From Nonomuraea africana (GTDB lineage Bacteria > Actinomycetota > Actinomycetes > Streptosporangiales > Streptosporangiaceae): a stretch of 64,000 nucleotides of DNA. Below, one piece after another: positions 40,133 through 48,565 of this stretch. Location of the stretch: the NCBI RefSeq assembly GCF_014873535.1, contig NZ_JADBEF010000001.1, forward strand, positions 3,534,001 to 3,598,000, given 5' to 3'. How positions within the stretch are numbered: position 1 is the first letter of the stretch; every line of letters starts with the position of its first letter. Below the pieces are notes generated by a model. The model made no database searches. It saw only the letters and a list, made by a program, of their open reading frames with translations, and had not been told where the DNA came from. Made by a program: the position numbers and the translations under genes.

Positions 40133-42739
40133 ATGAAACGCTGGCCGTTCGCGGGCCGCAGACAGGAGCTCGAGGACCTGGTGCGCCTGGCGCGGGATCC
40201 GACGGCGCAGGGCGTCGTCATCGCGGGGCCCGCCGGGGTCGGCAAGTCGCGCCTGGCCGACGAGGTCCTCACGCACTTCCACGCCGCCAAGGTGGCGCTG
40301 GTGCGCATCAGGGCGACCAAGGCCGCCAGCTCCATCCCGAACGGCGCGCTCGCCGACCTCATCCCGCGGCAGCACCCTCCGCACCTGGTCAACACGCTGC
40401 GCTGGGCCGCCGACGAACTCCTCGGCCACGCGAGGGGCCGCGTGCTGGTGCTCGCCGTGGACGACGCGCACCTGCTCGACAGCCACTCGGCCGAGGTGAT
40501 CGCCTCGCTGGTCAGGGCCAGGCAGGCGCGTATGGTGGCCACCCTGCGCGCCAGCGAGCCCGCGCCCGACCCCGTGACGCTGCTGTGGCGGGAGGGCCAC
40601 CTGCGCAGGTACGACGCCGACCCGCTCAGCGACCTCGACGTAGCCGCCGTGCTCACCGCCGCCCTCGGCGCCCAGCCCGACGACGCCACCGTGCGCAGGC
40701 TCGGCGAGGTGACGGAGGGCAACGCGCTGTTCCTGTACGAGGTGGTGGGGGCGGCCATGGCCTCGGGCGCGCTGTCGCCCGTTCACGGGATGTGGAAGCT
40801 GACCGGCGACCCGCCTCTGGCTCCGCGCCTGGTCGACCTGATCCACGAGCGGATCGGCGCCCTGTCGCCCGAGCTGAAGGACGTGCTGGAGTACACGGCG
40901 CTGGCCGAGCCGATCGGCGCCCGCACGCTGAGCTCGCTCACCTCCGAGCGGGCGTTACTGGAGGCCGAGGAGCGCGGGCTGGTCAGGGTGCGCGTCGACA
41001 GGCAGCGCGAGATCGCCCGCCTCGGCCACCCTCTCTACGGCGAGGTGGCCCGCGAGCGCCTGCCCGAGCTGCGCCGCCGGCGCAGGCACGCCGACCTGGT
41101 CGCCGCACTGGAGTCCACGGGCCTGCGGCGCAGGGAGGACCCGCTCAGGGTGACGGTGTGGCGGCTGGCCGGAGGTCTCGGCGCCGCGCCCCTGCCGCTG
41201 CTGGACGCCTCCCGCCTGGCCTGGTCGGCCCACGACTACCCGCTGGCGATCCGCCTGGGCGAGGCCGCGCTGGAGGCGGGGGGCGGCGTGCCCGCCTCGC
41301 TCCAGCTGGCCACGCTCCTCGACTACGCCCAGCAGCCCGACCGGGCGAGGGCCGTGCTCGACGCCACTCCCGAACCCGAGGACGAGCCCACGAGGGCGCG
41401 GCTGGTCCTCGCCAGGGCCAGCAACCTGGCCTGGGGCATGGACCGGCTGGGCGACGCGCTCGACCTGCTGTCCGCCGCCGAGAAGGAGCTGACCTCGGCG
41501 CCGCCGCGACGGCAGGTCGCCGTCCAGCGTCTGGGCCTGACCGCCTCGGCGGCCAGGCCCGCCGAGGCGCTCCGCCTCGGCGCCGAGCTCCTCGCCCAGG
41601 ACCTCGGCCCCGCCCAGAGGGCCCAGGTCCTCGGCTCCCGCGCGTTGTCCCTGTGTTACGCCGGACGCACCACGGAGGCGGTCGAGCTGGTCCACGAGGC
41701 GCTGCGCGAGGCGGCGGCCTGGCGGGACGAGCTGCCGGCCCTGATCTCTCCCCTGCACTCCACCTGGGCGATGTGCGGGTACTTCTCCGGCGACCTGGCC
41801 GTCATGGACCAGGCCATCGCCTCCATGCGCGCCGCTCTCGCGGGCCAGCGCGGCTGGTCGCGCGGCGAGGGCAGCCTCGCCCTGGCCCGCGGCAACGCCG
41901 CCACCCTGCGCGGCCAGCTGGGCGCGGCGCTGCTGATCCTGCATGCGCCCGCCAACCACGAGACGGCGCTGACCGTGGGCGGCTGCATGGCCGCCTATGC
42001 CGCCACGCAGGCGCTGCGCGGCGAGGCCGCCGCCGCCCGCGACACCCTCCGCGCGGCCCTGGCCCGCAACCGCGCCACCTGGACCGCCTTCATGCGCTGG
42101 GCCGCCCTGACCCGCGTGTGGATCGCCGCCGCGGAAGGCGAGACCGACCGGGCCGTCGAGCTGGCGCTCGCGGCCGCCGCCGACTGCCGGGAGAGCGGCC
42201 TGTCCGCCTTCGAGGCGGTCGCCCTCCACGACGTGGTACGGCTCGGCGCCCCCGCCGCCGCGCTCCCCCGGCTCGCCGAGCTGGCCACGTCGCACGAGGG
42301 CCCGCGCTTACGGCTGGCGGCGGCGCACGCGACGGCGCTGGCGGGCGGCGACCCCAAGGGACTGCTGGGCGTGGCGGAGGGCTTCGACGCGCTGGGCATG
42401 CGCCTGCACGCCGCCGAGGCCGCCGCCCAGGCCGCGGCGGTGCTGCGCGGGACCAGGGGCGAGAAGGCGGCTCGCACGGCGGCGACGGAGGCGTGGTCGC
42501 TGGCTGGAGCGTGCCAGGGGCCCGACACCCCGGCCCTGCGCGGCCTGGCGGCGCCGGACCTGACCGACCGCGAGCTCCAGGTGGCGCAGCTGACGGCGGC
42601 CGGGCATTCGCACAGGGAGATCGCCCAGCGCCTCGGCATCGCTATGCGGACCGCGATGAACCACCGCAACCAGGCCTACTGGAAACTGGGCGTGAACAGC
42701 CCCACCGAACTCGCCAAGGCCCTGAACCGCTTCCGCTGA
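40133..42739 (+). CDS. Large ATP-binding LuxR-family regulator (LAL/STAND-like), paralog 2
   Basis: An 868-residue paralog of the gene at 34218: start KRWPFAGRRQEL, P-loop GPAGVGKSRLA, Walker B VDDAHLLDS, long helical middle, and a C-terminal LuxR HTH (LTDRELQVAQLTAAGHSHREIAQRLGIAMRTAMNHRNQAYWKLGV). The recognition helix differs from paralog 1 (AMRTAMNHRNQ versus SIRTVDNHLQS), so the two probably bind different sites. GGGAGGGGC precedes the ATG. It is divergent from the DUF4145-YbaK/EACC1 unit and could regulate it (inference). Confidence 0.9.
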   Translation: MKRWPFAGRRQELEDLVRLARDPTAQGVVIAGPAGVGKSRLADEVLTHFHAAKVALVRIRATKAASSIPNGALADLIPRQHPPHLVNTLRWAADELLGHARGRVLVLAVDDAHLLDSHSAEVIASLVRARQARMVATLRASEPAPDPVTLLWREGHLRRYDADPLSDLDVAAVLTAALGAQPDDATVRRLGEVTEGNALFLYEVVGAAMASGALSPVHGMWKLTGDPPLAPRLVDLIHERIGALSPELKDVLEYTALAEPIGARTLSSLTSERALLEAEERGLVRVRVDRQREIARLGHPLYGEVARERLPELRRRRRHADLVAALESTGLRRREDPLRVTVWRLAGGLGAAPLPLLDASRLAWSAHDYPLAIRLGEAALEAGGGVPASLQLATLLDYAQQPDRARAVLDATPEPEDEPTRARLVLARASNLAWGMDRLGDALDLLSAAEKELTSAPPRRQVAVQRLGLTASAARPAEALRLGAELLAQDLGPAQRAQVLGSRALSLCYAGRTTEAVELVHEALREAAAWRDELPALISPLHSTWAMCGYFSGDLAVMDQAIASMRAALAGQRGWSRGEGSLALARGNAATLRGQLGAALLILHAPANHETALTVGGCMAAYAATQALRGEAAAARDTLRAALARNRATWTAFMRWAALTRVWIAAAEGETDRAVELALAAAADCRESGLSAFEAVALHDVVRLGAPAAALPRLAELATSHEGPRLRLAAAHATALAGGDPKGLLGVAEGFDALGMRLHAAEAAAQAAAVLRGTRGEKAARTAATEAWSLAGACQGPDTPALRGLAAPDLTDRELQVAQLTAAGHSHREIAQRLGIAMRTAMNHRNQAYWKLGVNSPTELAKALNRFR

Positions 42740-42795
42740 CCTGCTTCTGGATTCCTGGCCACCATCCAGGAGCCGGACAGCACACGCCACCCTCG

Positions 42796-43010
42796 CTCCA
42801 TCCGAGAGGGAGAACAGCGGCCACCGCTCCCCCTGCTCCACGGCAGAGAACGGCCGCCACCACTCTCGCGCGCTCCACGGCGAAGTGCGGCGGTCGCTTC
42901 GCACACCCGCTCCAAGACAGAAGGCGGCGGTCACCACATACGCCGAGACAGAGGGCGGCGGTCGCGACTCTCGCTCCTCCATGACCGGCGGGTGGCGGTC
43001 GCGGGGGTTC
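42796..43010. repeat. Intergenic minisatellite, unit about 36 bp x 6
   Basis: Imperfect units beginning CTCCA(T/C/A) followed by GCGGC and a CAC/GCG segment start near 42796, 42836, 42873, 42910, 42943 and 42977. They occupy most of the 42740-43060 gap. Spacing resembles a CRISPR, but units diverge throughout and no constant repeat or spacer structure exists. Confidence 0.65.
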
Positions 43011-43060
43011 GGATGGGTCCAGACCTGGCCGAGAGGCCGGGCGGGGTCGAGGGCGAGCGT

Positions 43061-43498
43061 TCACCCGGGGCCGATGACGCCCTGGCGGGCCTCGGGGTTG
43101 GCGGGGTCGTGGGTCAGGACGGCGCGGTACTCCGTGAGGGCCTCCTCCCTGCGCCCGGCCGCCGACAGCAGCCGTCCGAGGGACAGGCGGGCGCCGACGT
43201 GCAGCGGGTCGAGGGCGGTGACGCTGCGGAGCATGCCCTCGGCGCGGGCGGTCTGGCGCATGCGCAGGTAGCAGACGCCGAGCTCGTAGCGGCTGGGCAG
43301 GTGGTCGGGGGCCTCCATCAGACTGGCCTCCAGCAGACGCCTCGCCTGGTCCAGGTGTCCCTGACGCATCGCCGCCATCGCCTGCGCATAGCGTTCGGGG
43401 CCCGCCACGCCCTCGTGATCTCGTTCGGGGACCACCGCACCCTGGCGATCTCGTTCGAGGTTCGCCGAGCTTTGATGATCTTGTTCGGGGTTCGTCAC
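43061..43498 (-). CDS. TPR protein with N-terminal decapeptide repeats
   Basis: A 145-residue protein with about three tetratricopeptide repeats (about 42-140: MAAMRQGHLDQARRLLEASL, LGVCYLRMRQTARAEGML, LGRLLSAAGRREEALTEYRAVL), a protein-interaction scaffold. The first 40 residues are four 10-residue repeats of the form x-(N/V/G)-(P/L)-E-(R/Q)-(D/Y), encoded by a 30-bp minisatellite that also spans the GTG start. No Shine-Dalgarno; GATCAT lies 6 nt before GTG 43498, and a palindrome lies 32 nt upstream. If the minisatellite is untranslated, ATG codons near residue 41 could be the real start. Confidence 0.75.
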   Translation of the reverse strand: MTNPEQDHQSSANLERDRQGAVVPERDHEGVAGPERYAQAMAAMRQGHLDQARRLLEASLMEAPDHLPSRYELGVCYLRMRQTARAEGMLRSVTALDPLHVGARLSLGRLLSAAGRREEALTEYRAVLTHDPANPEARQGVIGPG

Positions 43499-43510
43499 GT
43501 CTTGATGATC
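43391..43510 (-). repeat. 30-bp minisatellite covering the TPR gene start
   Basis: Four consecutive 30-bp units on the minus strand (43510-43481, 43480-43451, 43450-43421, 43420-43391) begin GATC and end CCCCGAACGA or a close variant. Because 30 is divisible by three they stay in frame. Confidence 0.75.
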
Positions 43511-43530
43511 CGTCGCGGGTGGGTGGACCG

Positions 43531-43552
43531 CTTGAGTAACGCGCTACTCAAG
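43531..43552. promoter_or_regulatory. Palindromic operator candidate upstream of the TPR gene
   Basis: Perfect 8-bp arms CTTGAGTA (43531-43538) and TACTCAAG (43545-43552) with a 6-nt centre lie 32 nt before GTG 43498, where they would overlap the -35 region. The same palindrome core lies upstream of the FHA gene at 4405-4424. Confidence 0.55.
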
Positions 43553-43739
43553 TCGACGGGCGACGTGACGGCGGGCCCCGGAGTCCTGCTGGGGTGGCGT
43601 GATGGACGGGCGGCGCGCGGTGACCACGGTGGGCCTCACCAGTGCTTGCCGTAACGGAGGGAGTATGTCCGGGGGCGCGCGAGGCGCCCCCGGGAGCCGA
43701 CGGAGACGCGCGGCGCCCCCCAGACAGTGAGAGTCGGGG

Positions 43740-45143
43740 TCAGCCGCGGTGGGATTCGTAGCGCATGGTGCGGGAGACGCCGATGCGGACCGTCGTGCCG
43801 GGGGCGATCGTGACGGGCTCGTTCGGCGGGATGTCGTAGAAGTTGGGGTCGCCCGGCGGCTGGATCTGGGTGCCGTTGACCGAGCCGAGGTCGACCAGGT
43901 TGACGTCCCAGCCCTCCAGCGCGACGCGCAGGTGGCGGCGCGAGACCGAGCCGTCGGGGCTGGTGACCTTGGCGGGCCTGGCGTTGCCGCCGGCGACCTC
44001 GGGGGCGCGCTCGGGGTCACGGCCCAGCAGGTAGTCGCTGTCGAGCGGCAGCGCAGTGCCGTCGTCGAGCAGCAGCACGCCGAGCGACGGGCGCGGCCCC
44101 TTGTACGGCACCAGCGTGCGCTGTACCAGCTCGATCCCGCAGATCACGCAGTACGGCGAGCGGGGATCGTTGAAGTGGTCGTTCTTGCAGTCGACGCCGA
44201 AGACCAGGGGTCTGCCCTCGGCGTCGGTCTGCGGCTCGCCCTGCTGCTCCTGCGGCGGCGGCCCGAAGTCGGGCTGCTCCTCGTAGCCGGGCGGCGGGCC
44301 GGCGGGCGGCATCTGACCGGGGGGCGGCGGGCCGAGCGGCGGCATCGGACCAGAAGGAGGCCCGGGCGGGCCGGGCATGGGCGGCGGGCCCTGGTGCATC
44401 GGCGGCAGCGGCTCGGGTGCGGGCTGCGGCTCGGGCACGGGCGGCTGGCCGAACGGCTGCTGAGGACCGGAGGGCGCGCCCATCGGGTAGGGAGCCATGG
44501 GCTGCTGCGGAGGGGGCGGCGGCGGAGGCTGTTCCTGGACCGGCTGGACCGGCTGGACCGGCTCCTGCCTGGGCAGCGGGGGCAGCAGGTCGGGCTCGAA
44601 GTGCAGGCCCGTGGAGGGCAGCTCGCTGGTCTCGATCGGCTTGGGCTTGGGCTTGGCGGGCGGGGGCGCGCTCTCGGTGACCTCGCCGTGGACGCCGCCG
44701 CCGAGGACCACGCCGCCGTCGAGGCGGACCACGGGGTGCGCCTCGCCCGCGTCGGGCAGGCGCAGTTCGACCCGCTGCACGGGCCCTGGGATGAGCCGGT
44801 CGGTCCAGGTCAGGGAGTCGCGGCCGGACAGCCTGGTCTCGCCTTCGTCGGTGACGACCACGGCCGAGGCGGAACCGCTGACCAGCACGGCCATGCCACC
44901 CGCCGCGGGGCCCGCCACCGCGCACGCCACTGGCTCACCCGACATCGTGCGGAACAGCACCTGAGCGGCGCGGCGGGCCAGCGCGAGGCCGTCCGCTCCC
45001 GACTCGGCGCTCTCGCGCAGCGTCTCGAGCAGCTCTCCACCCGCGCCCTCGGCCGTGTCGCAGACCAGCAGCAGCCCGCCCATGTGGGCGACCAGCCCGT
45101 TGCCCGGCAGCGGACGCACCACCCCGAAGCCCCGCTCAGCCAC
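43740..45143 (-). CDS. FHA-domain protein with proline-rich linker and N-terminal phosphatase-like region
   Basis: A 467-residue protein. The N-terminal part (about 1-140: GFGVVRPLPGNGLVAHMGGLLLVCDTAEGAGG) reads like a degenerate PP2C-type domain. A long Pro/Gln-rich linker (about 160-320) leads to a small zinc-ribbon-like segment (DCKNDHFNDPRSPYCVIC) and a C-terminal FHA domain (YLLGRDPERAP, VSRRHLRVAL, LGSVNGT). GGAGGGGAGAG before GTG 45143 decides this start over an ATG 11 codons earlier. It probably reads phosphothreonine signals; partners unknown. The gap 43553-43739 shows nothing else. Confidence 0.82.
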   Translation of the reverse strand: MAERGFGVVRPLPGNGLVAHMGGLLLVCDTAEGAGGELLETLRESAESGADGLALARRAAQVLFRTMSGEPVACAVAGPAAGGMAVLVSGSASAVVVTDEGETRLSGRDSLTWTDRLIPGPVQRVELRLPDAGEAHPVVRLDGGVVLGGGVHGEVTESAPPPAKPKPKPIETSELPSTGLHFEPDLLPPLPRQEPVQPVQPVQEQPPPPPPPQQPMAPYPMGAPSGPQQPFGQPPVPEPQPAPEPLPPMHQGPPPMPGPPGPPSGPMPPLGPPPPGQMPPAGPPPGYEEQPDFGPPPQEQQGEPQTDAEGRPLVFGVDCKNDHFNDPRSPYCVICGIELVQRTLVPYKGPRPSLGVLLLDDGTALPLDSDYLLGRDPERAPEVAGGNARPAKVTSPDGSVSRRHLRVALEGWDVNLVDLGSVNGTQIQPPGDPNFYDIPPNEPVTIAPGTTVRIGVSRTMRYESHRG

Positions 45144-45298
45144 AGAACTCTCCCCTCCATGGAACACGCCGGTCAACCACCAGCCTTACGCATACCCAGA
45201 CCAGGAGGAACAGTATCGGCCTGAGCTGCTCGTCTCGAAACCGCGCTACCTGATCAGTTGTCAGAACACTAGCCCGAGGCAGCCGTTTAGACGAGTGG

Positions 45299-46435
45299 TC
45301 AGACGCCGCTGAAGACCTTGTTGACGTCGGCGGTGGCCAGCACGCCGTAGACCTCGCCGCCCTTTTCGACCAGGAGGTACTCGCCGGACGGCGCGTCTCG
45401 CATGGCGTCGATCAGCGACTCGCCCACCAGGTCGGCGGGCAGCACCATGGACGGTTCGAGCGCGCGCGCCAGCGATCCCGCGTTCACCCACGGCCTGCGG
45501 TGCTCGGGAGTGGCCTGGACGGCGGCCTCGATGACGATGGCGAGCGGGCGTCCGTCGTGGTCGACGATCACCATGGCGCCCGCGTGGGCCTCGGCCGCCT
45601 TGCGCAGCGCCTCGGACAGCGGGGTCTCGGCGGTGACGGGGATCGCGCGACGGGCCAGGGCGCGGGCGTTGGCCTGCGGGAGCCTGGCGCGCACCCGGGC
45701 CACGCGCAGCGACTGCGTGGCGCCGAACCAGATGAAGGCGCCGAGCACGGCGCCCCACAGCAGGCTCAGTTCCTGCTGGGGCTGGCCGCCGAACCAGTAG
45801 AGCAGCAGCGGGCCGACGATGAGGACGGCGCCGAGCACCCTGCCCGCCCAGGCGGCGGCGATCGTGCCGGTGCCCGGGCTGCGGGTCGCCTTCCAGACGC
45901 CCGCCCGCAGCATGCGGCCGCCGTCGAGAGGAAGGCCCGGCAGCAGGTTGAAGACGCCGACGATCAGGTTGGCCACCCATAGCCACCAGACCATCATCTC
46001 GGGGATGCCGCCGCCGTCGACCAGGAAGAGGTCGGCCACCAGGCCGATGCCCGCCAGCAGGAGCGACACCAGCGGGCCCACCGCGGCCACCATGAACTCG
46101 CGGCCGGGCGTCTGGGGCTCCTTCTCGATCTCCGAGACGCCGCCGAGGAGGTAGAGGGTGATGCGGCGCACCGGCAGGCCGTACATCTTGGCCAGGACGC
46201 TGTGGGCCAGCTCGTGCAGCAGCACGGAGACGTAGAGCAGGACGGCGTAGGCGAAGGCGACGCCGTAGACGGCGGGCTCGGACAACCCCGGCAGCTGTTC
46301 GCGAACCTGGTCGCTGAACATGAAGGTGATGATGGCGGCCACGATGAACCAGGTCCACGACACGTAGACCGGGATCCCGAAGGGTCTGCCCATCCGGATA
46401 CCGGAGAACTCCTGACGCGGACTCTCGGCGCTCAC
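45299..46435 (-). CDS. Site-2 protease (M50) with C-terminal CBS region
   Basis: A 378-residue membrane-embedded zinc protease. HELAH at residues 74-78 holds the zinc ligands, and NLLPGLPLDGG near 163-173 gives the third ligand Asp. About six transmembrane segments precede a cytoplasmic CBS-pair region (about 240-378: ARRAIPVTAETPLSEAL, HAGAMVIVDHDGRPLAIV), as in mycobacterial Rip3-type proteases. It may cleave membrane anti-sigma factors or similar substrates; CBS could sense adenosine nucleotides. It follows the FHA gene after 155 nt. Confidence 0.9.
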   Translation of the reverse strand: MSAESPRQEFSGIRMGRPFGIPVYVSWTWFIVAAIITFMFSDQVREQLPGLSEPAVYGVAFAYAVLLYVSVLLHELAHSVLAKMYGLPVRRITLYLLGGVSEIEKEPQTPGREFMVAAVGPLVSLLLAGIGLVADLFLVDGGGIPEMMVWWLWVANLIVGVFNLLPGLPLDGGRMLRAGVWKATRSPGTGTIAAAWAGRVLGAVLIVGPLLLYWFGGQPQQELSLLWGAVLGAFIWFGATQSLRVARVRARLPQANARALARRAIPVTAETPLSEALRKAAEAHAGAMVIVDHDGRPLAIVIEAAVQATPEHRRPWVNAGSLARALEPSMVLPADLVGESLIDAMRDAPSGEYLLVEKGGEVYGVLATADVNKVFSGV

Positions 46436-46504
46436 CCATCACTCCTTCGTCCAGGGGACTGCCTTGATGCTACTCGGCGTGCCCATTCTGTCGGCCCCTT
46501 GACC

Positions 46505-46510
46505 TACAGT
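46505..46510 (+). promoter_or_regulatory. -10 box for the leaderless RecB-like nuclease gene
   Basis: TACAGT lies 7 nt before ATG 46518, which decides this start over GTG 46509. Confidence 0.4.
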
Positions 46511-46517
46511 GCGGTGC

Positions 46518-47378
46518 ATGACGTTGACCGAACCCGTGATCATCGGGGCCCTCTCCCCTTCGCGGGCGGGTGACTTCATGACGTGCCCGCTGCTCTACCG
46601 GTTCCGGGTGATCGACAGGATCCCCGAGAAGCCGTCGGCGGCGGCGGTGCGCGGCACGGTGGTCCACGCGGTGCTGGAGCGGCTCTACGACCTGCCCGCG
46701 CCACGGCGTTCGGTCGAGGCGGCGCTGGAGCTGCTCGAGCCGCAGTGGGCCAGGCTGCTCGGCGAGGACCCGGCCTACGCGGAGATGTTCGCCGACGAGG
46801 CCGAGCAGCGCGAGTGGCTGGGGCAGGCCCGTTCGATGCTCGAACGTTACTTCACTCTCGAGGACCCGACCCGTCTGGAGCCGGCCGAGCGCGAGCTCTA
46901 CGTCGAGGCGGTGCTCGACAGCGGCCTGATGCTGCGCGGCTACATCGACAGGCTCGACGTGGCGCCCAGCGGCGAGGTCAGGGTCGTCGACTACAAGACC
47001 GGCAGCGCGCCGGGGCCCGACTTCGAGGCCAAGGCGCTGTTCCAGATGAAGTTCTACGCGCTGGTGCTGTGGCGGCTGCGCGGGGCGATCCCCCGGCTGC
47101 TGCAGCTGGTCTACCTGGGCGGCGGCGGCGAGGTGCTGCGCTACGCGCCCGACGAGGCCGACCTGCGGGCGACCGAGCGCAAGGTGCAGGCGTTGTGGGC
47201 GGCGATCGAGCGGGCGCTGGAGACAGGCGAGTGGCGGGCGCGGCCGTCCCGGCTCTGCGACTGGTGCGATCACCAGGCGCTGTGCCCCGAGTTCGGCGGC
47301 ACTCCCCCGCCGGTGCCCGCGAGGCAGCCGGGCGACACGGTGAGAAGCAGCAGGCGGACGGCCACGGACGAGCTCTGA
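46518..47378 (+). CDS. RecB/Cas4-like PD-(D/E)XK nuclease
   Basis: A 286-residue single-domain nuclease. Motifs: LSPSRAGDFMTCPLLYRFR, RGTVVHAVLERLYDLP, GYIDRLDVAPSGEVRVVDYKTG (catalytic D and DxK) and QMKFYALVLW. One N-terminal Cys (residue 23) plus a C-terminal trio (LCDWCDHQALC) form the Cas4/AddB-like iron-sulfur staple. No CRISPR or cas genes are nearby, so a general DNA-repair exonuclease is more likely. The start is leaderless with a -10 box 7 nt upstream. It is divergent from the site-2 protease. Confidence 0.88.
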   Translation: MTLTEPVIIGALSPSRAGDFMTCPLLYRFRVIDRIPEKPSAAAVRGTVVHAVLERLYDLPAPRRSVEAALELLEPQWARLLGEDPAYAEMFADEAEQREWLGQARSMLERYFTLEDPTRLEPAERELYVEAVLDSGLMLRGYIDRLDVAPSGEVRVVDYKTGSAPGPDFEAKALFQMKFYALVLWRLRGAIPRLLQLVYLGGGGEVLRYAPDEADLRATERKVQALWAAIERALETGEWRARPSRLCDWCDHQALCPEFGGTPPPVPARQPGDTVRSSRRTATDEL

Positions 47379-47419
47379 AGTCCTCCCAAAGGAGGAGGAT
47401 TCCGGCTCTCACCTGGTCC

Positions 47420-47425
47420 TACATT
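47420..47425 (+). promoter_or_regulatory. -10 box for the leaderless histidine kinase gene
   Basis: TACATT lies 6 nt before GTG 47432. A CCTCC/GGAGG inverted repeat sits just upstream at 47384-47397, right after the nuclease stop. Confidence 0.4.
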
Positions 47426-47431
47426 GAAGCG

Positions 47432-48565
47432 GTGCGCACCGACCGAGCCCTGTTCCGCGACTCGCTCCTCGCCGCGGCCCTGGTCGTGGCCTCGGTGGCG
47501 CTGTTCGTCGCCAACCGGCAGAGCGACTGGGCCGAGGCCGCGCTGGTCGCGCTGGCGTGCGCACCGGTGGCCGCCCGCAGGCGCTGGCCGCTGGCCGCGC
47601 TGTGCCTCGCGCAGCTGCCCGCCGCGGTGCTCGCCGCGCTCGACCGCGACCCAGGCCTCGCGGGGCTGGCCGGTCTCATCCTGCTGTACACGGTGGCCGC
47701 GCACCGCGGGCTGGCGATCGCGCTGGCGGGGCTGGCCGTCGCGACCATCGGGTACTTCACCTCCGCGTCGCTGTCGCCCTCGTCGATGATGTGGACCGCC
47801 CACGCGCTGACGACCATGATCGGCGTGGCCGTGTGGGGCACCGGCCGAAGCATGCGGCTGCGCCGCGCCTTCCTGGAGGAGCTGAAGGACCGCGCGGCGC
47901 GGCTGGAGCGGGCCAGGGACGCCGACACGCGCGCGGCCAGGGCCGAGGAGCGCTCCCGCATCGCCAGGGAACTGCACGACGTGGTGGCCCACCACGTGAG
48001 CGTGATGACCGTGCAGGCCGCCGCGGCCAGGAAGGTGCTGACCGCCAACCCCGAGCTGGCCGCCGAGGCGCTGACCGCGATCGAGGAGACCGGCAGGCTG
48101 GCGATGAACGAGATGCGCAACATCGTCGGCGTCCTGCGCACCGACTCGCTCTCCGGGCCGCCCGAACGCGGCCCGCAGCCCGGCCTGCGCGACCTGCCCG
48201 CGCTGGTCGAGCAGATGCGCGAGGCGGGCCTGCCGACCGAGCTGGAGGTGGAGGGCGCGAGCGCGGTGCCCGCGGGCGTCGACCTGGCCGCCTACCGCCT
48301 GGTCCAGGAGGGGCTCACCAACAGTCTCCGCCACGCGGGCCCCGGCGCCCGTGCCAGGGTGTCGGTACGGCAGGCGCCGCGCGAGCTGAGCCTCCTCGTG
48401 GTGGACGACGGCAGAGGCTCGAGCGCCGAGCAGACCGAGGGAACGGGGCACGGCTTGGTGGGGATTCGCGAGAGAGTGGCCCTCTATGGTGGAATCCTCA
48501 GGGTCGGTCCGCGCACGGGGGGCGGTTTCGAGGTGCGGGCGACGTTCCCGCTGAAGGACGGATGA
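47432..48565 (+). CDS. NarL-type sensor histidine kinase
   Basis: A 377-residue kinase with about five N-terminal transmembrane segments (about 8-140), no obvious extracellular sensor domain, a HisKA_3 dimerisation helix with phospho-His (RIARELHDVVAHHVSVM) and a HATPase_c domain (LVQEGLTNSLRHA, VDDGRGSSAEQTEGTGHGLVGI). The signal is unknown; kinases of this DesK/LiaS-like shape often sense membrane state. GTG 47432 is at leaderless distance from a -10 box. The stop overlaps the response regulator start. Confidence 0.92.
   Translation: MRTDRALFRDSLLAAALVVASVALFVANRQSDWAEAALVALACAPVAARRRWPLAALCLAQLPAAVLAALDRDPGLAGLAGLILLYTVAAHRGLAIALAGLAVATIGYFTSASLSPSSMMWTAHALTTMIGVAVWGTGRSMRLRRAFLEELKDRAARLERARDADTRAARAEERSRIARELHDVVAHHVSVMTVQAAAARKVLTANPELAAEALTAIEETGRLAMNEMRNIVGVLRTDSLSGPPERGPQPGLRDLPALVEQMREAGLPTELEVEGASAVPAGVDLAAYRLVQEGLTNSLRHAGPGARARVSVRQAPRELSLLVVDDGRGSSAEQTEGTGHGLVGIRERVALYGGILRVGPRTGGGFEVRATFPLKDG

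Noticed and set aside
42796..43010. Possible CRISPR array
   Set aside because: Units of about 36 bp vary throughout, with no identical repeat or unique spacer pattern, and no cas genes nearby. The Cas4-like nuclease at 46.5 kb stands alone.
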